This document shows positions 10,910 to 22,099 of a stretch of DNA of 64,000 bases, one piece after another; positions within the stretch are counted from its first letter, which is position 1, and each line of letters begins with the position of its first letter. The stretch lies in contig CM043968.1 in the NCBI GenBank assembly GCA_014529385.2, positions 2,510,501-2,574,500 on the forward strand, given 5' to 3'. Position numbers and translations under genes: made by a program. Under the pieces are notes generated by a model that worked only from the letters and a program-made list of their open reading frames with translations, was not told the origin of the DNA and made no database searches. Source of the DNA: Adiantum capillus-veneris. Its lineage: Eukaryota > Streptophyta > Polypodiopsida > Polypodiales > Pteridaceae.

Positions 10910-12785
10910 TGGTGCAACCAAAGTTGGTCCGAGCTAGGAGATGGTCTATGCCAGGCAAAGGCGACAGTTGAGTGCAATGCAGAAGGCTAGGGCAGGTACC
11001 AAGGCCCTAGGCAGCCAAAGGTAGCGGAGGTGTATGCTTGAAGCGGCTTTTTAGGCCAAAGGTGTGCTGCAAAGAGCCAATCAGGTTGGTGGAATTTTGT
11101 GCCCGAGATGTGGTTTTTATGTGCTAGAATGTGGTCTTCAGTGTGCTCTAGAAGCTGGTCCAAACGGCTTGTCAAACGGAGCCCAGGTGCTCAAGATATT
11201 GCAGTTTAAAGCTAGAGTGTGTTGCAGATCCTCGACGGATAGGGCAGCTGGGGACATGTGGCCCAGGCAGGTGTGAGCAAATACATGTGTAGTGTTCAAG
11301 TTGTGGAGCATGCCTGTCTTTTTAGATTGCGAATCGGAGCTCTGGTTAGCAAGATATGGTCGGTTGAAGATTTTTCGGGGGGCGGGTCTGTGCTCATTTG
11401 ACCGCATTGGAGGATGTGTCAGTTGGCAGTTTTTTGGCCTTGCCAAGATTCTCAATGGTAGTGTGCATCATGCGGAGCTAGCAGGAATCAACGGTTCGTC
11501 AAACGGACACTTGGTCAACAGGATACGGCGAAATTAAATTAGGGGCATTTGACGGTTGAGTGCATGCAGATGTAGTTTTGTTTAATTTTGGCGGCCTTGG
11601 ACGGCAAACTCAGAAAAGTCAAATGGCGGCCAGGTTTGCATCGCACTGGCCCGATATAGTGAAGATCCGGCATGGCTTTGCGACGTGACCATTGGGTAAA
11701 AGAGCAGGGAATGACAGGGCATCCGATGCAAGCAAAAGAGATCTTTTTTTGGTTAAAAATGGGGGAATTTTAGGGGCTTTTGGAGGAGACTCATGGGCAG
11801 CTGCCACATGGCGAGCAGAATGATCCCACATGCGAGCGCACGGTGGTTGAACCCGGAGTATAATAGTTGGACTGCAACCTCATTGGAGGTATGTAAAGCA
11901 AAAGGGCTCCTTGGGAGCTCGTGGCTATGGCGAGCCCTGCTGGGCGCTGCTGTGGTGGCGTATGCGGTGGTTTTGGGCGAGGAGTCTGGCGGAGGCGCCA
12001 TGCGCCGATGGCGCTGTTTGATGACGTGGTAGTACCCGACATGGGGCGCGTTCCCGCGGGCCATGTTTTGGAGAGGGAGAGATGTCGCTATTGCCTCCCC
12101 CCAGGTAAGAGGAAAGTCCCGCGGAGGTTAAGCTTAGAGAGAGAAGGGAGTTCGAGGGCGGCAGAGGCCATCCGGGGAAAGCAAAAAGGCAATGCCAAGC
12201 CAAGTGTTGTCCGGGAAAAAGCAAGGGCAAGTGGGCAAAGGCATGGACCAAAGAGGGGACCAAATGGAGAGAGGTGGTAGGAGGAGTCGGATGGATAGAG
12301 GGAGAGAGTCAAAGTCAAAATTGAGCACCATAAGGTGAGCCTAAAGAGGGTAAAAAATGAAAGGTAAAAAAATAATTTTAAAAAAAAGCTAGGGGGCAAT
12401 AGCGACATCGCTAATGCCCCCTCCCAAGTGCAAAAGGGAGAAAGAGAGCAGATGGAAGAAGGCGGTGCCCCCCTTCCCAAAAGATGCCAAAAATGGGTGC
12501 CATATGGACCAATCAGATAGCAATTTCCCAAATTGAACCCCCCACCCTATAAAAGTCAAAAGTGAATCAAATTAGTGGCTTCTTCTTGGCTTTTTGGCCT
12601 AGTTTTTGTGCCATTTTGAAGCCTACAAAGTGGAGTTTTTGGACAGAAGAGTGTGCCTGTCAAATCCCTTTGCATTTTTCTTGTGTAAATGGCCATGGTG
12701 ATGGCAGTGTGAGTTTTTAAAGGTGTTTTGTGGAATGCAATTGAGTCGTTGTTGCCTCGTTTCGTTGTTGTTTCCCCTTCCCCCC

Positions 12786-12869
12786 TGTTAGGAAATAAGA
12801 CGTAGCTAAATAGATAATTGAGTAGATTACTTAATGGAGAGAGACAAATTAACATACACGAGATAATAG

Positions 12870-12916
<47 letters not shown>

Positions 12917-13575
12917 CACGATATACGTGGTTCACCCAATGTGGGCTATGTCCACGGGAAAGCAGCCACTCAATGGCTTTAGTACTTCAAAACAAGAAGT
13001 AGTTTACAAAGGAATTATACCCTTAATGGAGCTCCCTCCTTGCTTCACTCTCACCACCTCACACTCACCTTGTTGTATCAACTTCACACCATGAAATGTG
13101 TGTAGAAATGGCCTCCTTTTATAGGCCAAAAGGGCTGCCCTCTCTCATGAGAGGCAGTCATGTGTAGCCGCCCTTGTGTAGATAAGTCCAAATTGGACCC
13201 TCCAATCCGCCCATGTGTAGCCGCCCTTGAGAAGACAAGTCCGCTTTTGAATTCGGCCACTGGCCACCGGCCATTGACTTCCTACCACCGGCCACCGGTC
13301 ATTGACTAGCGGCCACCGGCCAACCGACGGTTGTTTTCCGATCACTTTCCGGCCGCCGTCCGGCCATAGTATTCCGGCGAGGGAAAAAAAAGTCTCAGGG
13401 GCTTCCGCCCCCGAGGCCCCTAAAGTTGCCCCTGATTCTTGGCCGTTAAATTTTTGGTTTCCCGGTGAGTGATTTTTCTTCACGCACGATGGCTTCTCCT
13501 CATAATGGGGGCCTTACGAATGTGCGCTTTTACCACAGAAAATTACAAGGGCTAAATTAGGCTCCATACTTAACA
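12786..13575 (-). repeat. 3' LTR of E
   Basis: This 790-bp LTR contains a (GA)n run at 12872-12912 and a cluster of GGCCACCGGCC-like short repeats at 13255-13325. It ends CTTAACA at 13575. Confidence 0.93.
12872..12912. repeat. (GA)n microsatellite in LTR of E
   Basis: About 20 GA units; the other LTR copy has the same tract at about 17677-17717. Confidence 0.95.
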
Positions 13576-13590
13576 ATCTTCCACTTGGAG
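13576..13590 (-). other. Candidate polypurine tract of E
   Basis: The reverse complement reads CTCCAAGTGGAAGAT, directly adjoining the 3' LTR. This purine-rich tract with GTGGAAGAT is typical of Ty1/copia plus-strand priming sites. Confidence 0.65.
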
Positions 13591-13635
13591 ACTGATCTCC
13601 AAACCAAACCTATGACTGCTTTCCATCCTGGCTTC

Positions 13636-14921
13636 TTATTCTTGAATGCCGATTGAAGATGAGCAAAAGCTCAACTTCTCCTTGTTGACCACCTTTGTAA
13701 ACATGTCTGCAGGATTTTCACTTGTATGCACCTTTCCTAGCTTTAGCTGCCCCTCTTCCAAAAGAGTGCGTATGAAGTGATATCTCACTTCAATGTGCTT
13801 TGTCCTTGAATGAAAGGTTGAGTTCTTCGCAAGATGGATAGCGCTTTGGCTATCACTATACAAGACACAATTGTCTTGTTTGAATCCAAGCTCTTCTAAG
13901 AATCTGTGAAGCCACATAATTTCTTTGCTTGCCTCCGTCATTGCTACATACTCTGCTTCCGTGGTAGAAAGTGAAACCACTTTCTGTAGCTTTGAAGCCT
14001 AGCTTACTGCTGTGCCTCCAACCGTGAACACATAGCCAGTAGTGCTTCTTCGAGTATCTTTGTCACCTGCCATATCTGCATCAGCATACCATTCTAGAAA
14101 AATATCAGTTCCTTCAAAATACAAAGCATTTTTTGTTGTCCCTTTTAGATACCTAAGTATCCACTTCACAGCTTGCCAATGCTCTTTACCTGGGTTGTCC
14201 ATGAACCTACTCACAGCTCCCACTGCATGTGCAATGTCTGGCCTTGTCCATACCATAGCATACATTAGAGAACCTACCGCTGCAACATATGGAACTTTAG
14301 ACATATATGTTATCTCCTCTTGTGTCTTTGGACACATATCCTTTGTTAGTTTAATATGACCAGCCAAAGGTGTAGAAACTGGTTTTGCATTTTGCATTGC
14401 AAACCTTTCTAGTACCTTCTTGATGTAATCTTGTTGAGATAGCTTTATTGTCTTCTTCGTCCTGTCCCTTGATATTTTCATACCAAGTATCCTCTTTGCA
14501 GCACCTAAATCTTTCATTGAAAAAGATTTAGACAGCTCCTCTTTTAGGTCTTTGATGTCCTGCATGTTAGCACTTGCAATCAACATGTCATCAACATACA
14601 ACATTAGGATGGTGAATTTCCCATCTCCCAAATTCTTCGTGTAGACGCAGTGATCCGAGTTGCATCTTGTGAATCCATGATCCAACGTCCATCGATCAAA
14701 CTTCAAGTACCATTGTCTTGATGCTTGTTTTAAACCATACAAGCTCTTCTTTAATCTTCAAACCATTTTCTCCTTACCTTTTACTTCATACTCCTTTGGT
14801 TGAAGCATGTAGATTTCCTCCTCTAAGTCACCGTGAGGGAATGCTGTATTTACATCCATTTGCTTGAGATTTAGATCATGAGCAGCCACAAGGCTTAAGA
14901 CAAGCCTAATTGAGTTCATTT
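13636..14921 (-). pseudogene. pol: Element E RT (C-terminal part) and RNase H
   Basis: Minus-strand frames give RT motifs DVNTAFPHGDLEEEIYM, SLYGLKQA and the catalytic YVDDML, then the copia RNase H landmarks GYVFTVGG, STTEAEYVA and SDSQSAIHLAKN, and the HIEVRYHF tail. The stretch is one frame apart from a TGA near 14757 and a TAG at 13999 (position of a conserved Trp), but it is joined to the upstream polyprotein by a frameshift near 14920. It completes the reverse-transcription machinery of E and is non-functional as it stands. Confidence 0.88.
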
Positions 14922-17519
14922 TTACAAAACAGGAGAAAATATTTCATTGAAGTCAATACCTTTCTTTTGAGAAAAACCTTTTACCACAAGCCTAAACTTA
15001 CACCTTTTCTTCCCACCTTCTTCTTCCTTCAGCTTGTACACCCATTTGTTTTGAAGTGCCCGCTTACCTTTAGGCAACTCAACGAACCCCCATGTTTGGT
15101 TGTGATGTAGTGAGTCCATCTCCACTTGCATGCTCTTCGTCCATTCTTCTTTTTATTCATGTTGCATAGCTTCTTCGTATGATTCTGACTCTCCAGAATG
15201 TGAGATCAAGAGATGGTTGAAGGAAGGAACAAACCTTTTTGGAGGTCTACTTGCTCTTGTAGATCTTCGGGGAATAGGTTGAGGCTCCTCATTTGGTTGA
15301 GGTTGTTGCACATTGTCACCGTTTGCAGTCCTTGAGTCTTCACCGTCCTCAAGCTTCATGTACTCATCACCTGTTTCTTTTGTTTGTTTTCTTTCCAAGT
15401 AATCTTTGTACATATTTTGTTCATTAAAAATTACATCCCTACTCCTTAAGATTTTACTATCTTCAGGATTCCATAGGCGATACCCAAAGTCACCTTCTCC
15501 AAAGCCAATGAAGAAACACTTTTTGGACTTTGCATCTAGATTTGATCTTAGGCTTCTATCTATGTGTATGAAAGCCTCACACCCAAATACTTTGAGAAAT
15601 GCATAATTCACCGGTTTACCTGTCCATGCTTCTTCTGGAACTCCCCCATCCAATGCCGTTGAGGGTGACCGATTGATTAAGTACACAGACGTACTTACAG
15701 CTTTCTCCCAAAGCTCAAGCGATAGGCCAGCATGTAGCCGCATGCTTTGTACTCGCTCCATGATTGTCCTGTTCATCCTTTCCAAAATCCAATTTTGTTG
15801 AGGTGTCCTTGGGTTTGTCCTTTGCCCCCGAATGCCATTTCTAGCACAAAAGCTTTCAAAATCTTGGCTGCAATATTCGCCTCCATTGTCGGATCTGAGG
15901 CATTTAACCTTGGTACATGTTTCATTCTCCACAAAGGATTTCCACCTTTGAAATATGGAAAATACATCGGATTTATTCTTCATGACATAAACCCATGTTT
16001 TTCTAGTCGCATCATCTATGAATGTTACATAGTACAATGAGCCACCAAGTGATGGTGTACTTGCAGGACCCCAAACATAAAAATGAACCAACTCAAGTTT
16101 TTTATTTTTATTTTCATTTCCTGATTTTTGAAATTTTACCCTCTTTTGTTTACCATAAACACAATCTTTACAGAATTCTAAGTCCACTTCTTTCAAACCT
16201 GGTAGAAGCTTCTTTGTTTGAAGGATTTGCATTCCTTTGGCACTCATATGCCCAAGTCGGTAGTGCCACACCACACTGTCAACTTCTGTAGTTGCTGCAC
16301 AAGCTGAAGGTTGCGTGCTAATAGTATACAAGTAAAGTGTACCGACTTTTTCTCCCTTGGCAACCACCAAACATCCCTTTGAGATCTTCCACCGTTTGTT
16401 TTCGAATGCAATGTTGTGACCTTCATCGTCCAATTGTCCTATAGAGATCAAATTTTTACGAAGAGAAGGAACATGCCTAACATCTTTAAGCTTCCATTCA
16501 TTTCCGTTAGCAGTTTTGACAGAAACTGTACCTTTACCGACAATCTCACAAGCTTCATCATCTCCCAAGTATACATACCCAAAATTACCTTTGGTGTAGT
16601 CTTGGAAATGTTTCTTGTGTGGTGTCGCATGGAATGAATCCCCGGAATCTACTATCCAGGAATTAGACACATTGTCTAATGAGAGAATTAGAGCATCTTG
16701 CTCTACTTTACCTGCCACATTGGCCTCCGATGTTGGCTTGTTGTCTTGAGACTCTGTCTCCTTCTTCTTCTTGGACCAGCAATCCTTCTTGACGTGGCCC
16801 TTCTTGCCGCAATTCCAACATTCAAGAACTGACTTTGTGCGTGACTTGCTCCGTCTTGAGCGATCACGACCCTTTTGGTTTTTGAACCTCTCCTTAGGCC
16901 TTCCTCTTGTTTCCACTGACAATGCAGCGCTTGATGGTTCTCCTGTGCTTCTCCTTCGTATTTCCTCACTTAGGAGAACACCCACAACATCATCAAACTT
17001 AAGAGTATTTGTGCCAGAAATAGAATTACTTACAGCTATCACAAGGCTGTCCCAACTATCCGGTAGAGATGATAGTATAAGGAGAGCTCGCACTTCGTCA
17101 TCGAAATTGATTTTCACCGATCGAAGTTGACTTATGTTTGTGTTAAAGTCATTTAGGTGTTCTGCAACTGAACCATTCTCTGCCATCTTTAGATTGAACA
17201 AGCGCTTCATAAGAAATACCTTATTGGATGCCGATGGTTTCTCGTAGAAGTCGTCAAGTGACTTCATCAAGTCCTCCATGGTCTTCATCTCCAAAACATT
17301 GAAGGCCACCGTTGAGGCCAAGATTAACCGGATTGTTCCCAGTGCCTTTCGATCAAGGACAATCCATGCTTCATCTGTCATTGTTGCGGGCTTCTTCGCA
17401 AGATCGCCTAGTGGCAAATAGAGGTCCTTCTGGTAGAGGTAGTCTTCAATCTGCATCTTCCAATGTTGGTAGTTTTTGTCGTTGAACTTCTCAATCTTGA
17501 GCTTCCCTTCCTCCGCCAT
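14922..17519 (-). pseudogene. gag-pol: Element E gag, protease, integrase and RT start
   Basis: The first ATG (17519) starts MAEEGKLKIEKFND, a copia gag N-terminus. A CCHC knuckle CWNCGKKGHVKKDC follows, then protease IVDSGDSFHAT, with Asp after DSG where Ala is usual. Integrase has the zinc-binding HYRLGH and CKDCVYGK, the core Asp in SDNGGEY, and the Glu in LERMNR. Near that Glu the normally invariant QQNGVAE reads QQNWILE. The frame runs 788 codons to a stop at 15153; a further in-frame piece (15131-14922) carries the start of RT (TWGFVELPKGKRAL). The product would package, mature and integrate the element. Confidence 0.9.
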
Positions 17520-17578
17520 AACTCCCACTCAATTCAAGGAATCCTTTCCATGAGATAATTTAGCTACGAGAAAACCTT

Positions 17579-17590
17579 GCTCTGATACCA
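17579..17590 (-). other. Primer-binding site of E (initiator-Met tRNA)
   Basis: The reverse complement is TGGTATCAGAGC, two bases from the 5' LTR edge. It is the standard plant copia PBS. Confidence 0.9.
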
Positions 17591-17592
17591 GT

Positions 17593-17676
17593 TGTTAGGA
17601 AATAAGACCTAGCTAAATAGATAATTGAGTAGATTACTTAATGGAGAGAGACAAATTAACATACACGAGATAATAG

Positions 17677-17721
<45 letters not shown>

Positions 17722-18389
17722 CACGATATACGTGGTTCACCCAATGTGGGCTACGTCCACGGAAAAGCAGCCACTCAATGGATTTAGTACTTCAAAACAA
17801 GAAGTAGTTTACAAAGGGATTATACCCTTTAATGGAGCTCCCGCCTTGCTTCACTCTCACCACCTCACACTCACCTTGTTGTATCAACTTCACACTATGA
17901 AATGTGTGTAGAAATGGCCTCTTTTTATAGACCAAAAGGGCTGCCCTCTCTCATGAGAGGCAGCCATGTGTAGCCGCCCTTGTGTAGATAAGTCCAGATC
18001 GGACCCTTCAATCCGCCCATGTGTGGCCGCCCTTGAGAAGACAAGTCCGCTTTTGAATTCGGCCATCGGCCACCGGCCATTGACTTCCGACCACCGACCA
18101 TCGGTCATTGACTACCGGCCACCACCGGCCAACCGATGGTTGTTTTTCGACCACTGTACGGCCATAATATTCCGACGAAAAGGAATATTTCAGCGAGGGG
18201 AAAAAAATCTCGGGGCTTCCGTCCCCGAGGCCCCTAAAGTTGCCCCTGATTCTTGGCCGTTAAAATTTTGGTTTCCTGGTGAGTGATTTTCCTTCACGCA
18301 CGATGGCTTCTCCTCATAATGGGGGCCTTACCAATGTGCGCTTTTACCATAAAAAATTACAAGGACTAAATTAGGCTCCATACTTAACA
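17593..18389 (-). repeat. 5' LTR of E
   Basis: This 797-bp copy of the 12786-13575 repeat is followed by the CCCCC target duplication at 18390-18394. Confidence 0.93.
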
Positions 18390-18717
18390 CCCCCTTCTCT
18401 TTCTCCAGCTTTCATGGTTCTCCTCGGTGCCAGCTGTGTGGAAGTGTGTGCCCCTTCGGACCGGCGATGTGTTGTGTGAGAGAGTGATACTGAGTTGTGT
18501 GCGTGTGTAAGGGTGGAGACAGGAAGTGGCAACATGTGTGCATCATGTGGTGGTTTGTTGAGTGTGTGAGCAATGGAAATTGACCAGGCGGTGGTCTGCT
18601 AATGTGAGTTGTGTGTTTGAAGGTGTTTTCACAGAGGATAGGGGTTTTGTGAATATCGTGAGCTATAGAGAGGCCCTTGTGTTTGTGCCGGGTGTGTTTC
18701 CCCATTACCTCTCTCCA

Positions 18718-18721
18718 ACGC
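18718..18721 (+). repeat. Target-site duplication of D (right copy)
   Basis: ACGC immediately follows the LTR end CTCTCCA and matches 10906-10909. Confidence 0.65.
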
Positions 18722-18821
18722 CATCCTATCTTCCATACTTTATCTACCAATGATGCAACAAATAATTAAAACACTCTAGTTGTTATAACTACACACTACT
18801 AAGTACATGACAAGCTTTAAG

Positions 18822-19189
18822 AACCTCACATTCTCTAGCCACGCCCGATCCCCGCACACCTCGGTCTAGAGGTGCACGGAGATTAGGACCACAGGGTAAT
18901 AATCTTGTCTTTATTGGTCAATGACTATATATTACAGTTCTTGAAGTCTGTGTGCACTTTTGAAGTCCGATTGCATTTTTTCAACTATTTTATGCTAGCT
19001 CTAACAACCTCACATTCTCTAGCCAGGCCCGATCCCCGCATACCTCGGTCTAGAGGTGCACGGAGATTAGGACCACAGGGTAATAATCTCGTTTTTATTA
19101 GTCAATGACTATATATTAAGGCTCTTGAAGTCTGTGTGCACTTTTGAAGTCTGGTTGCGTTTTTTCTACTATTAATTTGATGCAACCTT
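18822..19189. repeat. 184-bp tandem duplication
   Basis: The unit starting AACCTCACATTCTCTAGCC is present at 18822 and 19006 with few differences. It contains the short inverted repeat CACCTC/GAGGTG around GGTCTA. I checked for a tRNA because of this fold and found no cloverleaf. Confidence 0.85.
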
Positions 19190-20020
19190 TAACCTAACCT
19201 ATAATCTAACCTAATCTATAACATAACCCTAACTTAACTCAGTGTAACCTAACTTATAACCTATAACCTAACCTAACCGAAGTCTGTTTGCGTTTTGGAA
19301 GTACATGAGTCATCTTCGAAGTCCGATTGTGTTTTCTACTATTAATTTGACGATAGCTCTAACCTAACCTATAATCGTTATGCCTAACCTATAATCTAAC
19401 CTAACGTAAAACCTATACCGAACTTAACTTAATGTAACCTAACTTATAACATCTACCTAACCTATAACCTAACATAACCGAAGTCTGTTTGCGTTTTTAG
19501 AAGTACATGAATCATCTTCGACGTCCGATTGCGTTTTACTACTATTAATTTGACGCTAACTCTAACCTAACCTATAATTGTTATGCATAACCTATAATCT
19601 AATGTAACATAAAACCTATACCTAACTTAACTTAATATAACCTATTTTATAACATCTACCTAACCTATAGTCTAACCTAACCGAAGTCCATTTACATTTT
19701 TAGAAGTACACGAGTCATCTTCGAAGTTCGATTACGTTTTTCTACTATTAATTTGACGCTAGCTCTAACCTAACCTATAATCGTTATGCCTAACCTATAA
19801 TATAACCTAACGTAAAACCTATACTTAGCTTAACTTAATGTAACCTAACTTATAACATCTACCTAGCCTATAACCTAACCTAACCGAAGTCCGTTTGCAT
19901 TTTTAGAAGTACACAAGTCATATTCGAAGTCCGTTTGTATTTTCTCGACTATTATATCGTCGATAGCTCTAACCTAACCTATAATCTCACCTAACATATA
20001 ACCTAAACCTAACCTAACAT
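19190..20020. repeat. ~202-bp tandem repeat rich in CCTAA
   Basis: A GAAGTC(C/T)GTTTGCG box recurs at 19279, 19480, 19683 and 19886 (spacing 201-203 bp). Between the boxes are degenerate runs of CCTAAC, TATAAC and TTAACC. It is satellite-like and has no coding frame. Confidence 0.85.
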
Positions 20021-20690
20021 AAAAACAGCACAATGGTGAGGCGTTTAGCAAAACAACAAGCCATACAGCTTTCCCACAATGCATATGCGATGTGGGCAAG
20101 CTCTATGGCTTGCCAATTTGGCAAACGGCTCACCATTGTGTTGTTTTTAGAGTTGCGAAACGATTTTATGGCCTGAAAACCGCCCGTAGATATATAGATA
20201 ACACAATGGCAAGCCGTTGGCAATATGGCAAGCCATAGAGCTTGCCCACAATGCATACGCCTTGTGAACAAGCTTTATGGCTTGCCATATTACCAAACGG
20301 ATTGCCATTGTGTTGTTTTTAGGGGCACGAGATAATTTTAGCGCTTGAAAATCGCTCGCAAACATGTAGATAACACCATGGCGAGCCGTTTGGAAATACG
20401 GCAAGCCATAATTCTTGCCCACAATGCATATGCATTGTAAGCAAGATCTATGGCTTGCCGTATTGCCCAACGGCTTGCCATGGTGCTATTTTAGGACTTG
20501 AAAACCGCTCGCGGACGTATAAATAACACAATGGCGAGCCGTTGGCAATACGGAAAGCCATAGAGCTTGCCCACAACGCATATGTGTTGTAGGTAAGCTT
20601 TATGGCTTGCCGTATTGATGAACGGATCGCCATTGTGTTGTTTTTAATATGCATTGTGGGTAAGCTCTATAGCTCGCCGTATTGTCGAAC
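20021..20690. repeat. Array of four hairpin-forming repeats plus a partial fifth
   Basis: The units at 20021-20148, 20200-20314, 20374-20486 and 20524-20639 are each an inverted repeat. The left arm runs CACAATGGcgAGCCG...GAGCTTGCCCACAATGCA, and the right arm is its near reverse complement ending CCATTGTG. Arms are about 50-58 bp with a loop around GCATATGC. The CAATGG box recurs at 20031, 20204, 20376 (as CCATGG) and 20529. A fifth right-arm piece lies at 20646-20690. Linkers share CTTGAAAACCGC. Small ORFs here are by-products of the repeat. Confidence 0.85.
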
Positions 20691-21000
20691 GTAGCTTAAC
20701 CTAACTTAACCTAATGTAGCTTTACCTAACCTAACCTAGCATAACCTAGCATAACTAAACCTAACATAGATTAACTTAACCTAACTTAACATATAAGATA
20801 ACCTAACCTAACTTAATGTAGCTTAACTTAACCTAACCTAACCTAATATAACTTAACCTAACATAGCTTAACTTAATCTAACCTAACGTATAAGATAACC
20901 TAACCTAACCTAACATATAACCTAACATAATAACGTAGCTTAACTTAACGTAAACTAACCTAATCTAACTTAACTTATAACCTAAATTTAACATAAAACA
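20691..21000. repeat. CCTAA/TTAACC-rich low-complexity tract
   Basis: Degenerate repeats of CCTAACTTAA and CCTAACCTAG resemble the tract at 19190-20020 and frame the hairpin array on its other side. They are not the plant telomere repeat (CCCTAAA). Confidence 0.8.
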
Positions 21001-21660
21001 TAAACCCCATCAACTACATAATTTGAAAAACGACATAATTCAATAAAAAATTTCTTCAAAATAATATTTTTTTCATAAACTTAAACAAATTTTTTCATAA
21101 TTTAAAATGAAATTTCACATAACAAATCCTAATTTCTTTTAAAGTATTGAAAGTTTAAAGCATTCAACGTTTAACGCATGAAATTTTCTTTTCTTAATAT
21201 ACAAAGTAATTTAAATAAACTAATATGCATTTAAAGGTTTGAACACTCACATTCGTCCTATTTGAGCAATGAAAGTTTTTGTAAAAGTCTTGGAACGTGC
21301 AAAAACGCACACACAAACACAAAGTTAAACCCGAAACCCTAAATTTACAAGTAAACATGAAAACAATCTTACCTTATGTTATGCACTAACCCACAAGCAA
21401 GATTAGCACCTCCAACGGCATGTATTGCAGTAGATCTGTGAGAGATGGTGAAGAGGAGAGCTTGAGATGTGGCGCAAGAACTAAGAGAAATGCGCAGAGA
21501 AAGCCCGCGGTTTCGATTTTTGTAGGTACCGACGGTACAGATATTGATACAGCCGTTGGTACAGTCATCGGAAGGGGCGTCGAAATGCGCATTCGCGCTA
21601 CCGTAGGAAGACGTACCGGAAGACGCGTCGAAAAGTTGAAAATGAATTTTTAAAAAAAAC
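21001..21660. other. Non-coding CACTA 5' region
   Basis: It is AT-rich to about 21350, then mixed, with short repeats of GACG and CCG-type words at 21520-21630. A 77-codon frame at 21420-21653 has no recognisable domain. No gene is supported. Confidence 0.4.
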
Positions 21661-21752
21661 CTTAGCTTCCTCCATAAATACACACACATATACAGACACC
21701 CGCCAGTGACGCCGATAATGTGGCGTCGGAATTCAAGTGACCTCTTGTAGTG
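21661..21752 (-). repeat. CACTA terminal and subterminal sequence
   Basis: On the minus strand the end reads CACTACAAGAGGTCACTT, then a GACGCC...GGCGTC palindrome (21712-21727). This matches the CACTACAAGA consensus of En/Spm ends. The adjacent CCA (21753-21755) would be the 3-bp target duplication; its partner is outside the window. Confidence 0.6.
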
Positions 21753-22014
21753 CCACTAACTCCCCACCTCAGTGGGTCGCCTGGTGGTCACAATAATTAC
21801 AAGAAAAGGTCACTAAAGGACCTTTGCCTACACCTTTTTTCTTTTGGGAACTTATCATGTAGAAAATCAATGGTACACAAAGGAAGTAGCACAATCATCG
21901 TGGTTTTATAGAACATTATCTATACTATTATAAAACGGGAGGGATTTCACCTCCCCCCTACACGTGGCGACACCTGCCTCATCCCGACGCTCTCAAGCAA
22001 GTTTGCCGTGTGCG

Positions 22015-22018
<4 letters not shown>

Positions 22019-22096
<78 letters not shown>
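22019..22096. repeat. (GA)n microsatellite
   Basis: About 39 GA units, nearly perfect. Confidence 0.97.

Positions 22097-22099
<3 letters not shown>

Larger units (their letters stand above)
12786..18389 (-). mobile_element. Ty1/copia LTR retrotransposon E (minus strand)
   Basis: Direct repeats 12786-13575 and 17593-18389 begin TGTTAGGAAATAAG and end CTTAACA. CCCCC flanks both sides (12781-12785, 18390-18394). A minus-strand PBS complementary to initiator-Met tRNA (TGGTATCAGAGC, 17590-17579) lies next to the 5' LTR. The domain order gag, protease, integrase, RT, RNase H is Ty1/copia; the gag start resembles the Tork/Tnt1 group. The polyprotein has in-frame stops at about 15152, 14757 and 13999 and a frameshift near 14920. 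LTR copies differ by substitutions, GA-repeat length and an indel near 13360 / 18170. Confidence 0.95.
10910..18717 (+). mobile_element. Solo LTR D (C family), split by copia element E
   Basis: It begins TGGTGCAACCAAAGTTGG like both LTRs of element C and ends in CTCTCCA like them, with matching ACGC on both sides. Between are only LTR-type sequence and the nested element E (12786-18389). Without E and its extra target copy it is about 2.2 kb, against about 1.9 kb for the 5' LTR of C, and it is clearly diverged from it. No PBS, coding region or PPT of its own is present, so it is a solo LTR left by recombination. Short ORFs inside it (for example 11921-12280) show no recognisable protein and are not annotated. 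Confidence 0.75.
9994..21752 (-). mobile_element. CACTA (En/Spm) transposon, interrupted; 5' terminus near 21752
   Basis: The reverse complement at 21752 begins CACTACAAGAGGTCACTT, the classic CACTA terminal motif, followed by a GACGCC/GGCGTC subterminal palindrome. On the same strand, TNP2 transposase sequence lies at 10905-9994. Solo LTR D (10910-18717, with nested E) splits the gene. Removing D and one ACGC copy brings a CPC-x2-C motif to the expected place in the N-terminal transposase-associated domain. The satellite-like arrays at 18.8-21 kb would be subterminal or 5' sequence. The left part and 3' terminus are not in the window. Joining the TIR and the TNP2 piece into one element is inference. 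Confidence 0.55.

Noticed and set aside
10445-12531. Several frames of 60-180 codons
   Set aside because: They lie on the TNP2 antisense strand or within solo LTR D, overlap on both strands, and show no domain.
18840-18885. Possible tRNA-like fold (CCTCGGTCTAGAGGTG)
   Set aside because: There is only one short stem; no anticodon or T-arm pattern fits.
19190-21000. Interstitial telomere of the TTAGG type
   Set aside because: The CCTAA units are too degenerate and are embedded in a 202-bp repeat; there is no run of perfect telomere units.
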